A DNA stretch of 64,000 nt from JACTMZ01 sp044359955 (GCA_044359955.1 JBIKLF010000003.1:62001-126000); one strand, 5' to 3'. Positions 50,756-59,413 are shown, counted from the stretch's first letter. The notes: generated by a model from the sequence alone, not told the origin. Numbers and translations are program-made.

Positions 50756-50826
50756 GAAGTTGCGGGTTGAGTGGTGGTCGCTGTCCGGGGGAGACAGGGA
50801 GGCGGGGAGTGCGGTAGGTTGGAGCG

Positions 50827-52347
50827 GTGAAGCGGACGATTTGGATTCTGGGCGACCAACTGGGGCCGGATAATGCGGCGCTGGCGGGGGGGCGGAAGGA
50901 CACGGATGTTTTGTTTTTGGTCGAGAGTGAGCGGGGGTTGAAGAAGCTGCCGTATCATAAGAAGCGGTTGGTTTTGCTGATTGCGGCGCAGCGGCATTTT
51001 GCGGAGGAGAGGCGGAAGGAGGGGTGGACGGTGGATGAGCATCGTTTCGGGCGCGGGGTGACTTGGGAGTCGGCGCTGGCGGCGCATGTGAAGAAGCACC
51101 GGCCGGAGCGGATCTTGCTGGCGCAGCCCAACAATTATGACGAACAAGCGGCGGCGGAGAAGTTGGCCAAGAAGTTTCCGCTCGAGATCGTGCCGACGCG
51201 GCAGTTCCTCGTGCCACGGAAGGATTTCATCGCGTGGGCCGAGGGGAAGAAGTCGCTCCTCATGGAGACGCATTACCGGCGAGTGCGGACGGAGTTCGGG
51301 TTTCTCATGGCGGCGGATGGCAAGCCGGTCGGCGACCGGTGGAACTTCGACGAGGAGAACCGGAAGACGTTTCGTGACTGGACGAAGGCGGGGCGTCCGG
51401 TGGCCGAGGTGCGGACGGAAAAGCCGGACGGGATCACGAAAGAAGTGATGGCCATGGTCGAGAAAGAGTTTCGCGGCAATCCGGGCGCGGCGGAGGGATT
51501 CTGGCTGCCGGTGGATCGGGCCGGGGCGCTGCGGTGGTTGGAGCATTTTGTGGCGATGCGGTTGGCGGGGTTTGGTCCGTGGGAGGATCTCATGGTGGAG
51601 GGTGATGCGTTGCTTTTCCACGCGGTGATCTCGCCTCTGCTCAATCTGGGGCTGCTGACGCCGCGGGAGTGTATCGAGCGGACGATCGCTTCGTATGAAA
51701 AGGGCGCGGCGCCCTTGGCCAGTGTGGAGGGATTCGTGCGGCAGATCGCGGGGTGGCGGGAATTCGTTAATGGCGTCTATTGGCTGAAGATGCCGGAGTA
51801 TGCGGAGGTCAACGGGTTGGAGGCACAGCGGGCCTTGCCGGCATTTTTCTACACGGGGGAGACGGAGATGAATTGTCTCGGGCAGTGCCTGCGGCAGGTG
51901 CGGGATACGGGATACAATCACCACATCCAGCGGCTCATGGTCCTCGGGAATTTTCTCCTCCTCGCGGGGGTGCGTCCGCACGAGGCGCTGCGCTGGTTCA
52001 ACGAGATGTATGCCGATGCGCATGATTGGGTCATGGCAGCCAACGTGCTCGGCATGGTGCTGCATGCCGATGGCGGGTTTATGGCGACGAAGCCTTATGC
52101 CGCAGGGTCGGGCTACATTTCGCGCATGAGCAACTACTGCGCCGGTTGTCGCTACAAACCGGAGGTCAAAACGGGGCCGGAAGCGTGTCCGTTCAATTAT
52201 CTTTATTGGGATTTCTACGCGCGGCACGAGAAGCGGTTTGCCCGCAATCCGCGGATCGGAATGGCTTTGAAGACGCTGGCCAAAAAGTCGCCGGCCGATC
52301 GGAAGGCGATTGCCGAGTCGGCGGAAGAGTTTTTGGGGTCAATTTAG
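50827..52347 (+). CDS. phrB: FeS bacterial cryptochrome/(6-4) photolyase (PhrB type)
   Basis: A 506-aa protein from the GTG at 50827. The N-terminal alpha/beta domain starts TIWILGDQLGPDNAAL. The FAD-binding C-terminal half carries four cysteines at 350, 438, 441 and 454 (EMNCLGQC; NYCAGCRYKP; EACPFNYLYW). These are the same numbers I recall for the 4Fe-4S cluster of Agrobacterium PhrB. The active-site pair His365-His366 (GYNHHIQRLMVLGNF) is also present. The enzyme would repair (6-4) photoproducts using blue light. It stands alone, framed by repeat blocks on both sides. Confidence 0.93.
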   Translation: MKRTIWILGDQLGPDNAALAGGRKDTDVLFLVESERGLKKLPYHKKRLVLLIAAQRHFAEERRKEGWTVDEHRFGRGVTWESALAAHVKKHRPERILLAQPNNYDEQAAAEKLAKKFPLEIVPTRQFLVPRKDFIAWAEGKKSLLMETHYRRVRTEFGFLMAADGKPVGDRWNFDEENRKTFRDWTKAGRPVAEVRTEKPDGITKEVMAMVEKEFRGNPGAAEGFWLPVDRAGALRWLEHFVAMRLAGFGPWEDLMVEGDALLFHAVISPLLNLGLLTPRECIERTIASYEKGAAPLASVEGFVRQIAGWREFVNGVYWLKMPEYAEVNGLEAQRALPAFFYTGETEMNCLGQCLRQVRDTGYNHHIQRLMVLGNFLLLAGVRPHEALRWFNEMYADAHDWVMAANVLGMVLHADGGFMATKPYAAGSGYISRMSNYCAGCRYKPEVKTGPEACPFNYLYWDFYARHEKRFARNPRIGMALKTLAKKSPADRKAIAESAEEFLGSI

Positions 52348-52569
52348 CCACAGTCCGCTCTCTCACGGAGGCATGGGAGTGTTCCGTGTTCAGTTTTGGC
52401 TAAGGCCCGTCTCGAAGACTCGGCTCAGTGTTCAGCCAGAGGCGGGGGAAGCAAAAGGAAAGTGATGAATGAAGAACGCAAAATGCGGAGCGGCCGTAGG
52501 CCGCAGTGTTCAGTGATTCGGTGTTCAGTGGTTCAGATGGAGGGAAACGCGGTTATGCCGCTTTGCTTG

Positions 52570-52593
52570 TCACACCCCACACGTCACACGGCA
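52570..52593 (-). repeat. Heptamer array (TCANNNN type)
   Basis: Units TCACACC, CCACACG, TCACACG, GCACTAT starting at 52570, 52577, 52584 and 52591. Confidence 0.75.
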
Positions 52594-52638
52594 CTATGAA
52601 GTTGAGGAAAGGAGAGGTCTCTCACGGAGGCACGGAGG

Positions 52639-52905
52639 GCGCGGAGGTTTGAACAGAAGGTAACGAGCACCGGAGTGCGCGGGCGCTCGGGGCAGATGGT
52701 CACAGGCCACCGCAGGCGAGATGAGCGGGAGCGAGGGAGTCAACGTAACGAAGGGGAGCAGCCGCAGGCCGGACCCGAAGGGCCCGCACTGGGGTGACCC
52801 CAGAGCTCGCGGTTTCCGGTTCTGAGCATGGAATTGTTTCCCGCGGGGGTCACACCGCGGGAAACCATCTTCTGATATCCTCTTTCATCGGTGGCTAATG
52901 CTTGG
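52639..52905 (+). repeat. 267-bp repeat with hairpin-plus-tail element, copy 5
   Basis: Counterpart of 43074-43345, with the same 5' module and the hairpin element at 52821-52907. Confidence 0.8.
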
Positions 52906-53104
52906 ACGGATTGGCTCTCACGGAAGCACGGAGGGCGCGGAGGGGAGGAAGTGATGAATGCGAAGTGCAAAGTGCGGAGCGGGAGGACTTCGGATTGCGA
53001 AATCGGCGAGGGCGTTTCTGGGGGCAATTTTAGCCACAGCCGAGGCTGCGAGACGGCCCGCAGGCCAATGGAAGAGGATAAACGGCTAGGATTTTGTTTT
53101 CCCC

Positions 53105-53130
53105 TGAACACTGAAAACTGAAAACGGAAC
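53105..53130 (+). repeat. Heptamer array (TGANNNN type)
   Basis: TGAACAC, TGAAAAC, TGAAAAC, GGAACAC at 53105, 53112, 53119 and 53126. Confidence 0.85.
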
Positions 53131-53200
53131 ACTCCCGAGCCTCGGAGGCGCGGGCCGTTTTCTCCGTGCCCTCGGCGGTCTCTGCGGTTAATTCATTCGC

Positions 53201-53947
53201 GTGATGAGTGCGATTTGGTCTGAGGTGGAACTTTGGGAGATTTTTGTCTTCCTCGTTTTGCTCGCGCTCGCGTGGGGCGGGAGTTGGGGGCTGGGGCGTT
53301 TGCTGCGTGGGCGGATGGAGCGCGCGGTGCGGGCCAAGGCGCCGGTCGTGGGGATCGAGGTCTTGCGGACCTTGGTGCCGCTGCTCCGCTGGGGCCTGCT
53401 CCTGATCGCCGTGGCGGTGGCCTTGGAAATGCTCAAGCTGCCGCCGCCGGTCGAGGAGTGGTTGGGGCACGGCGTGCGGGCGGCTTTGGCCGTGCTCGCG
53501 GCTTTCGTGGCGGGGCGCGCTGCGGTGACGGCCTTCGGCGGTTGGGCGCGGGCGTCGGCTGATCCCGCGGAAGCCCGCACGCGCGACACCTTGGCGCCGG
53601 TCCTGGCGCGGGCTTGTCAGGTCTTTCTTTACCTCATCGCCGTTTTGCTCGTCCTGCAAAACCTGGGCTACAATGTGGCCGGGTTGCTCGCAGGTCTGGG
53701 CATCGGCGGACTGGCCGTGGCTTTGGCGGCGAAGGAAACGCTGGCCAATTTGTTCGGCTCGCTCGCTTTGTTGATGGACCGCACCTTCCAAGTTGGCGAC
53801 ACGATCAGGCAAGGGGAGGTGGAGGGTGAGGTGGTCAATATCGGGCTGCGCAGCACACGGGTCCGGACCAAGGAAGGCTACATTGTGTCGATTCCGAACC
53901 AAGTGATCACCAATGCGGCGGTGACCAATCTGACGCCGCCGAGGTGA
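53201..53947 (+). CDS. Small MscS-family mechanosensitive channel
   Basis: A 248-aa protein. Four hydrophobic helices lead to the pore-lining TM3, GLGIGGLAVALAAKETLANL, followed by FGSLALLMDRTFQVGDTI and the beta domain (VEGEVVNIGLRSTRVRTKEG). It ends at IPNQVITNAAVTNLTPPR, right after the beta domain. The MscS alpha/beta vestibule domain is therefore missing or lost; the protein is much shorter than E. coli MscS-like paralogues of similar topology. A GTG at 53201 and ATG at 53204 are adjacent start options. It releases solutes on hypo-osmotic shock. Confidence 0.88.
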   Translation: MMSAIWSEVELWEIFVFLVLLALAWGGSWGLGRLLRGRMERAVRAKAPVVGIEVLRTLVPLLRWGLLLIAVAVALEMLKLPPPVEEWLGHGVRAALAVLAAFVAGRAAVTAFGGWARASADPAEARTRDTLAPVLARACQVFLYLIAVLLVLQNLGYNVAGLLAGLGIGGLAVALAAKETLANLFGSLALLMDRTFQVGDTIRQGEVEGEVVNIGLRSTRVRTKEGYIVSIPNQVITNAAVTNLTPPR

Positions 53948-53983
53948 GCGGACAGGGATGAGAGAAAGAGCAGGGGGACCGGG

Positions 53984-54047
53984 GTAGGGACACGCGGCTC
54001 GCGTGTCCGGTCGTTAGGGGAGGACGAGCGGGCCGCTCGTCCCTACC
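53984..54047 (+). repeat. BIME copy 5 with compensatory stem change
   Basis: GTAG, GGACACGCG-GCT-CGCGTGTCC, linker, GGACGAGCG-GGC-CGCTCGTCC, CTAC. The fifth stem position is A paired with T where copies 2 and 4 have G with C. Confidence 0.85.
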
Positions 54048-54067
54048 TTGGAGAATTGCTGGTGGCT

Positions 54068-54631
54068 CTAAAGCTCGAGGAAATTTTTCAGCAGGCGCTT
54101 GCCTTCGGTGGTGAGGATGGATTCGGGGTGGAATTGGACGCCGTGGACGGGGAGGGTCTTGTGCTGCAGGCCCATGATTTCGCCTTCGGCGGTTTCGGCG
54201 GTGATTTCAAGGACGTCGGGGAGGGTGTCGCGTTTGACGATGAGGGAGTGGTAGCGTGTCGCTTCGAAGGGCGAGGGGAGGTCTTTGAAAACGCCCTTTC
54301 CTGCGTGGAGGATCGGCGACGTTTTGCCGTGCATGAGGCGGTCGGCGCGGACGACTTGGCCGCCGTAGACTTCGCCGATGCATTGGTGCCCGAGGCAGAC
54401 GCCGAGGATGGGAAGGCGCGGGCCGAAGGTCTTGATCACTTCGCTGCTGATGCCGGCTTCGGATGGGGTGCAGGGACCGGGGGAAACGATGATGCGTTCG
54501 GGGGCGAGCGTTTCGACTCCGGCCACGGTGATCTGGTCGTTGCGCACGACATGGAGGTCCGCCCCCAACTCGCCGAAGTATTGGACGAGGTTGTAGGTGA
54601 AGCTGTCGTAGTTATCGAGGACGAGGATCAT
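54068..54631 (-). CDS. trpG: Anthranilate synthase component II (glutamine amidotransferase)
   Basis: A 187-aa class I glutamine amidotransferase. It starts MILVLDNYDSFTYNLVQYFG, has the nucleophile-elbow Cys in GVCLGHQCIGEVYGG and the His-Glu pair in GVQFHPESILTTEGKRLLKN. It feeds ammonia to TrpE; the same subunit can serve PabB for folate. The start overlaps trpE stop (ATGA), so the two are co-translated. Confidence 0.95.
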   Translation of the reverse strand: MILVLDNYDSFTYNLVQYFGELGADLHVVRNDQITVAGVETLAPERIIVSPGPCTPSEAGISSEVIKTFGPRLPILGVCLGHQCIGEVYGGQVVRADRLMHGKTSPILHAGKGVFKDLPSPFEATRYHSLIVKRDTLPDVLEITAETAEGEIMGLQHKTLPVHGVQFHPESILTTEGKRLLKNFLEL

Positions 54632-56121
54632 GATTGGTCGACCGTGCGGGCGCGTTCGATGGCGCGAATGACGCCCATGGCTTTGTTGATGGTTTCTTCA
54701 TACTCGCCCTGCGGGGTGCTGTCGGCAACCACGCCGGCCCCGGCCTGCACGTAGGCGGTGCCGTCTTTGAGGAGAACGGTGCGGAGGGCGATGCAGGAGT
54801 TGAGGTTGCCGTCGTAGCCGAAGTAGCCGACCGCACCCGAGTAGCTGCAGCGTTTGCTCTTCTCCATTTCGTTGATGATTTGCATGGCGCGGACCTTGGG
54901 TGCGCCCGAAACAGTGCCGGCGGGGAAGGTGGCGCGCATGACATCATAGGTCGAGTAACCCGGGGAGAGTGTGCCGATCACATTGGAGACAATGTGCATG
55001 ACGTGGCTGTAGCGTTCGATGGTCATGAAGTCGGTGACCTGCACGCTGTGGTATCCGGCGATGCGACCGACATCGTTGCGGGCCAGGTCGACGAGCATGA
55101 GGTGCTCGGCGCGTTCTTTCGGATTGTGGAGCAACTCGTCGGCGTTGCGGTCGTCCTCCTCCGGGTTGGCTCCGCGGCGGATGGTGCCGGCGATGGGACG
55201 GATCTGGATGGCGCGTTCGTCGACGCGCACGTGGACTTCGGGGGAACTGCCGACGAGATGGTAGCCCGGGCAGCGAAGCAGAAACATGTAGGGCGAGGGA
55301 TTGACCAGGCGCAGGGCGCGGTAGAGGTCGAGGGGCGTGCCGGTGTAAGGCGTGGCGAAGCGCTGGGACAGGACGACTTGGAAGACGTCGCCGGCCCGGA
55401 TGTATTCCTTGGCGCAATCGACAGCGGCAAAATACTCGTCGCGCGTCGTATTGGAGGCAACTTCCGACGGCGTGGTCGGGAGGCCGGTAAAAATGGGGGG
55501 CAGGACGGCAGGCTGGGCGAGTTGCGCGAGGAGGGAAGTGATTTTGGCCCGGGCGGTGTCATAGGCGGCTTGCGGGTCTTCGCCCGGGTAGGCATTGACC
55601 ATGACCATGAGGCGCCGGGTGAGATGATCAAAAACGAGGACGCGGTCCGTGGTGAAAAAATAGAGGTCGGGCAAACCGAGTTCGTCAGGCGGGGCGGGCG
55701 GCACGGTCGGTTCAAAGTAACGGACCGCGTCGTAGGAGAGGTAACCGATGCAGCCGCCGGGGAAATGGGGAAAGCCTCTCGGTGCGGAGAGGCCGGCCAT
55801 TTCCCTCTCCAGTTCAGCGAGCGGGTCGTCGGCTTGGCCGGAGCGGAGGACGTTCCCGCCTTGCCTGATCTCGAAGTGCGGGCCGCGCGCGATGAATTCG
55901 CGTTCCGCGCCGGCGCCGAGGATGGAATAGCGTCCGCTCTTTTCGTCCTGCTCGGCGGACTCGAAAAGAAAAGCGGGTTCGTCCGGGCCGGCGATCTTGG
56001 CGAAGGCGGTCACCGGGGTTTCGCTGTCGGCCACCAGTTCGGTCCAGACCGGCACGACGCGGTGTTTCGCGGCGAGGGCGGCGAACTCTTCGGGGTTCGG
56101 ATGAAGGTCGGGCGTCATCAT
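54628..56121 (-). CDS. trpE: Anthranilate synthase component I
   Basis: A 497-aa chorismate-utilising enzyme. Evidence is the tryptophan-site-like N-terminal region (PVTAFAKIAGPDEPAFLFES), the GGCIGYLSYDAVRYFEP block and the catalytic C-terminal domain IRPIAGTIRRGANPEEDDRN with RDEL-like NADELLHNPKERAEHLMLVD, LARNDVGR and GAPKVRAMQIINEMEKSKR. It makes anthranilate from chorismate with TrpG-supplied ammonia, the first step of tryptophan synthesis. Only trpE and trpG are here; the rest of the pathway is elsewhere. Two Met codons start the protein. Confidence 0.95.
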   Translation of the reverse strand: MMTPDLHPNPEEFAALAAKHRVVPVWTELVADSETPVTAFAKIAGPDEPAFLFESAEQDEKSGRYSILGAGAEREFIARGPHFEIRQGGNVLRSGQADDPLAELEREMAGLSAPRGFPHFPGGCIGYLSYDAVRYFEPTVPPAPPDELGLPDLYFFTTDRVLVFDHLTRRLMVMVNAYPGEDPQAAYDTARAKITSLLAQLAQPAVLPPIFTGLPTTPSEVASNTTRDEYFAAVDCAKEYIRAGDVFQVVLSQRFATPYTGTPLDLYRALRLVNPSPYMFLLRCPGYHLVGSSPEVHVRVDERAIQIRPIAGTIRRGANPEEDDRNADELLHNPKERAEHLMLVDLARNDVGRIAGYHSVQVTDFMTIERYSHVMHIVSNVIGTLSPGYSTYDVMRATFPAGTVSGAPKVRAMQIINEMEKSKRCSYSGAVGYFGYDGNLNSCIALRTVLLKDGTAYVQAGAGVVADSTPQGEYEETINKAMGVIRAIERARTVDQS

Positions 56122-56350
56122 GCGGAATGGGAGGTTGGCAGCCCGCCGCGCTTCCGGCTCGGGAAGCGGCTCTGCCTTGGCGAGCCGGCGAAGCGCGAGG
56201 GGAGAGCGGAGACTGGAAATGGGATGAGGTGCATAACCAAAGGCAAGAGAGGTTCTAATCGTTCGTGTCCGGCGGGTAACGGAGAAATTTGCGGGATCGG
56301 CAGGGTGGCAGCCGTCCCGCGACCACGGGGCCGCTGGCGTCGGGGGATCA

Positions 56351-56373
56351 TGGGCAGGATGCCCAGGCCACTT
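56351..56373. repeat. GGCAGGATGCC palindromic motif, copy 1
   Basis: TGGGC-AGGAT-GCCCA followed by GGCCACT. A related copy, CATCGGC-AGGAT-GCCGATG followed by CCAC, is at 57321-57344. Confidence 0.55.
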
Positions 56374-56374
56374 T

Positions 56375-56833
56375 TCAGCCGCGGCGGTTGAAGGCGGCGG
56401 CGGTGCGGGCGGCTTCGCGTTCGGCGACTTGGCGTTTGAGGTCTTGGCGTTTGTCGGGGGCTTTTTTCCCCTTGGCCAGACCGAGTTGCACTTTCACGAT
56501 CCGATCCTTCCAATAGAGCTTGAGCGCGGGGATGGCGCAGCCCTGTAGTTCCACCGCTTCGCGGAGTTTGAGGAGTTCGGCCCGGTGGACGAGGAGGCGG
56601 CGGGGGCGCTTGGCTTCGTGCTGCTCGTGGCTGGCGCGGATGTAGGGCTGGATGTCGAGGCCGTGGAGGAAAAGCTCGCCCTGATCGATGCGGGCGAAGG
56701 CGCTGGTCATGTTGGCCAGACCGGCGCGGATGGATTTGACCTCGGTGCCCTTGAGCGCCAGGCCGGCCTCGAGAGTCTCGAGGATGGTGTAGCTGTGCCG
56801 CGCCTTGCGGTTGGTGACAATGTCCGTGCCCAT
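56375..56833 (-). CDS. smpB: SsrA-binding protein SmpB
   Basis: A 152-aa protein from the ATG at 56833 (MGTDIVTNRKARHSYTILET). SmpB signatures include NRKARHSYTILETLEAGLAL, GTEVKSIRAGLANMTSAFA and RRLLVHRAELLKLREAVELQ, and the tail is Lys/Arg-rich (KGKKAPDKRQDLKRQVAERE). It brings tmRNA to stalled ribosomes. Upstream codons to 57040 overlap the rpoZ gene in another frame and are not part of it. I did not see an ssrA gene in the window. Confidence 0.96.
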   Translation of the reverse strand: MGTDIVTNRKARHSYTILETLEAGLALKGTEVKSIRAGLANMTSAFARIDQGELFLHGLDIQPYIRASHEQHEAKRPRRLLVHRAELLKLREAVELQGCAIPALKLYWKDRIVKVQLGLAKGKKAPDKRQDLKRQVAEREAARTAAAFNRRG

Positions 56834-56861
56834 GGCGGGCTTCCTCGGCGCGGCGGGGAGG

Positions 56862-57074
56862 TCAGGCCGCTTTGGCCGGATCGATGACGCGGGCCGCGAT
56901 TTTGCCCTCACCGATTTCCTTGAGGGCGATGTCGATAAAGCCCATGCCGGGGTCGACTTCAACGAGCGGACGACTCGTGGCATTGAGTTGGCGCACACGG
57001 CGCGAGACGAGGTTGACGAGGATTTTGTCGTTGCCGACACTTTCGCGGGCTTTTTCGAGCAGCATGGGATTCAT
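56862..57074 (-). CDS. rpoZ: RNA polymerase omega subunit
   Basis: A 70-aa protein, MNPMLLEKARESVGNDKILV, then NLVSRRVRQLNATSRPLVEV and GFIDIALKEIGEGKIAARVI. The omega pattern (short conserved helices with RRVRQL and a late ALKEI.EGKI) fits. It assists RNA polymerase assembly. It lies 28 bp upstream of smpB on the same strand. Confidence 0.9.
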   Translation of the reverse strand: MNPMLLEKARESVGNDKILVNLVSRRVRQLNATSRPLVEVDPGMGFIDIALKEIGEGKIAARVIDPAKAA

Positions 57075-57663
57075 GAAAAGGTGTGGAGATTGATCGCGGG
57101 CCGAAGAGGCACGGCGCTTATGACCCTGAATCCTATGGACGGGTGGGGGGTGAGGTCAATGACGGATTCACGGGTTGTCGGCGACGGTTCAAAAGTGGAC
57201 AGCGACGGAACAAAAGTGGAATGGCCCTCAACTGTGGCAATGCAGTGGAAGGCGCGCTCCGGACGCGGCTGGGTTCGTCTGTCCAAGGGGCACGGCGTCT
57301 CACCCGTCACGATCCAAACCCATCGGCAGGATGCCGATGCCACGCCCGTTCCCCCTGGGCTTCGCCGTCCCCAGTTACTCCCAGGACAAACCCGCCGCAC
57401 GCGGGTTCAGGGACTAAAAACGGAGATGAGAGCCGGAGTCCGTCGCGGCGGACGGAGACAGCCGCAGGCAATGGAGAGATTGGGCGGCGCGGTGATACGC
57501 TGCAGCCCGACATGACCCTTGGGGTGACGAAGCGGAAATGGGCAAACCTTGCTGCTTCGTCATGCTCCGGCTTAAGGATAATGCGAGGGGTTGGAGACCG
57601 ACAACGCGAAGAGTTGTTCTGGACTGATTCGCTTTCCGCCGAGCGACTTGTGGGTGCTCTGCT
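57075..57663. other. Gene-free interval with repeats
   Basis: 589 bp without a convincing gene. It includes a GGCAGGATGCC palindrome (57321-57344), a 50-bp copy (57368-57417) of the first hairpin module of 26212-26261, and no clear promoter. Confidence 0.6.
57368..57417 (+). repeat. Second copy of the 26212 hairpin module
   Basis: CCCCAGTTACTCCCAG, then a 7-bp hairpin AACCCGC-CGCAC-GCGGGTT, then CAGGGACTA. The same order and spacing occur at 26212-26261. Confidence 0.75.
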
Positions 57664-58881
57664 TTAGCGACGGAAAGTGCGGCCGCGGCGGCGGGGGAGG
57701 CTGGGTCGGCCGTCGAGGCGGGGTTCCGGTTTCGGACGGCGGGGAGCGGCGTCGTCGCCTTGCTTGGGCACGTTTTTTCCCTCGAGATGCAGGCGGTCGA
57801 TTTTCTGGCCGATGAACCGCTCGATCGCGGCGAGCTTTTTCAATTCATCATGCGCGACGAGGGTGAAGGCGTCACCGCTGCGCTGGGCGCGGCCGGTGCG
57901 GCCGATGCGGTGGACGTAATCCTCGGGGTGCTGGGGGATATCGTAGTTGATGACGTGGCTGACCCCGGCCACGTCGATGCCGCGGGCGGCAATGTCGGTG
58001 GCCACCATGATGCCGTAGCGTCCGGACTTGAAACCTTCGAGGGCTTCGATGCGCTGGTTCTGGGAGCGGTTGGCGTGGAGGACGGCGACCGAGTGGTTGC
58101 TGGCGCGCAGGCGCTTGGCAATGCGGTCGGCCCCGTGTTTGGTCCGGGAAAAGATGAGCACGCTGTTATACTCCGTCGCCTCGAGGAGGGCGAGGAGGAG
58201 GCCGTATTTGCCGCCTTGATCGGTGACATAGACACCGTGTTTGACCGTCGAGGTGACCGAGCGGGAGGCGCCAATTTCAATGCGCACCGGATCGCGCAAG
58301 GCCCAGGCGGCGAGTTGGGCGATTTCCGGGGGCAGGGTGGCGGAGAAGAAAAGTGTCTGCCGGTCCTTGGGGCATTTGGCGATGATGCGCTTCATCGGCT
58401 GGAGAAAGCCGACATCGAGCATGCGGTCGACTTCGTCGAGCACGAGCACTTCGATCTGATCGAGCTTGAGGGTGCCCTGCTGCAAATGGTCCTCGAGGCG
58501 TCCGGGTGTGGCCACCAGCACGTCGAGGCCTTCGCGCAGTGCGGAGCGTTGTTGGCCGTAGCCCACGCCACCGAAAACCGAACCGATTTTGAGGTCGGTG
58601 AACCGGGCAAGGTCGCGCATGGCGGTTTCCACCTGCATGGCCAGCTCGCGGGTCGGCTCGAGCACGAGGCAGCGGAGTTTGCCATGCTGGCCGAGTCTTT
58701 GCAGAATGGGCAGGGCGAACGCGGCGGTTTTGCCCGTCCCGGTCTGGGCGGACGCGGTAACATCGCGGCCTTCGAGGGCCGGGGGGATCGCCCGGAGTTG
58801 GACCGGGGTAGGTTCCCCGTAGCCCATGGCTTGGACGCCTTCGAGAAGTGGCTTGGACAATCCAAGCTTGGTGAACGGCAT
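57664..58881 (-). CDS. rhlE: DEAD-box RNA helicase, RhlE type
   Basis: A 405-aa SF2 helicase. Visible motifs: Q motif (FTKLGLSKPLLEGVQAMGYG then EPTPVQ), motif I AQTGTGKT, motif Ia PTRELA, motif II DEVD in LDEVDRMLDVGF, motif III SAT, motif V ATDIAARGIDV, motif VI HRIGRTGRA. Motif II reads DEVD rather than DEAD. A basic C-terminal tail (RPKPEPRLDGRPSLPRRRGR) ends in Arg-rich sequence for RNA binding. It unwinds rRNA or mRNA structures. It is a single gene with a 99-bp gap to the next candidate. Confidence 0.95.
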   Translation of the reverse strand: MPFTKLGLSKPLLEGVQAMGYGEPTPVQLRAIPPALEGRDVTASAQTGTGKTAAFALPILQRLGQHGKLRCLVLEPTRELAMQVETAMRDLARFTDLKIGSVFGGVGYGQQRSALREGLDVLVATPGRLEDHLQQGTLKLDQIEVLVLDEVDRMLDVGFLQPMKRIIAKCPKDRQTLFFSATLPPEIAQLAAWALRDPVRIEIGASRSVTSTVKHGVYVTDQGGKYGLLLALLEATEYNSVLIFSRTKHGADRIAKRLRASNHSVAVLHANRSQNQRIEALEGFKSGRYGIMVATDIAARGIDVAGVSHVINYDIPQHPEDYVHRIGRTGRAQRSGDAFTLVAHDELKKLAAIERFIGQKIDRLHLEGKNVPKQGDDAAPRRPKPEPRLDGRPSLPRRRGRTFRR

Positions 58882-58979
58882 GTGAACGGCAGAGGGTCGG
58901 GCGGCGCGCGAGGTTTGTCAATGCAGGGTCCGGTGCCCCTGCTTGCCTCGTCCGGGGCGGGCGCTAAACTTCGATCCGC

Positions 58980-59188
58980 ATGTTGATCAAGCTTTCCCTC
59001 GCTGGTGCCGCGCTGATCGCGGCAGTTCTTCCACTTTGCCGTCCGGGGATGGCACGTTGGCCGGCAAGGTGCTGAATGGTCCGCCGCTGGCGGGGGTGAC
59101 GGGACAGATCCCTTATGCGCCGGGTGACCGCGTGCCGGCCAAGCCGGTGGCGATTTATGACGCGGCGTGTCCGGACCGTGCGTTTTGA
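58980..59188 (+). pseudogene. Small exported protein, apparently frameshifted
   Basis: From the ATG at 58980 a signal-peptide-like sequence reads MLIKLSLAGAALIAAVLPLC, but this frame ends at 59077. A different frame continues with plausible mature protein sequence (SGDGTLAGKVLNGPPLAGVT then YAPGDRVPAKPVAIYD) to a stop at 59186-59188. A one-base change near 59020-59040 would join them. No family recognised. It could be a pseudogene or a sequencing error. Confidence 0.35.
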
Positions 59189-59376
59189 ATTTTAACGGCT
59201 GAGGTCGTAACGAAGCCGTTGCCGACGCGCTCCGGATGCGGTTGCGCTCGGCTTGTTCAGGGGGCACGCGCGAAAGGGTTCACCAAAAAGTGGGCCGCCC
59301 TTAAAAGATGTTTCCCTCTGCCAAGGATGGAAAGACGACTGCTTCTGCATCCTCACTGCAGGCTGGTCTCCAAGTT

Positions 59377-59413
59377 GACCGTGCGCGCCGCGGCCAAGCG
59401 GGCGCGCACGGTC
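59377..59413 (-). terminator. GC-rich hairpin downstream of hsp20
   Basis: Arms GACCGTGCGCGCC (59377-59389) and its exact complement 59401-59413, loop of 11 nt. It is 28 bp past the Hsp20 stop on the minus strand. No T-run follows, so termination is uncertain. Confidence 0.45.

Larger units (their letters stand above)
49743..50826. other. Gene-free interval, the densest repeat block
   Basis: 1084 bp with no gene. Contents in order: TGA-type heptamers and GGAGAGC 7-mers (49750-50040), the GTCGCCGCGGCGAC module (about 50064-50130), two CGTTCGCC palindromes, a composite repeat (50231-50441), a BIME (50525-50588) and a TCA-type array (50700-50755). Confidence 0.7.
52348..53200. other. Gene-free interval with repeats
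   Basis: About 850 bp with no supported gene. It holds TCA/TGA heptamer runs (52415-52440, 52465-52533, 52570-52593), a 267-bp repeat (52639-52905), GTGCAAA-type 7-mers (52952-52985) and an array at 53105-53130. Confidence 0.65.

Noticed and set aside
34424..53130. CRISPR array as an explanation for the short repeats
   Set aside because: Units are 7 nt with no constant-length spacers and no cas genes nearby.
57075..57663. ssrA (tmRNA) near smpB
   Set aside because: No tRNA-like ends or a tag-reading frame were recognised in the gap.
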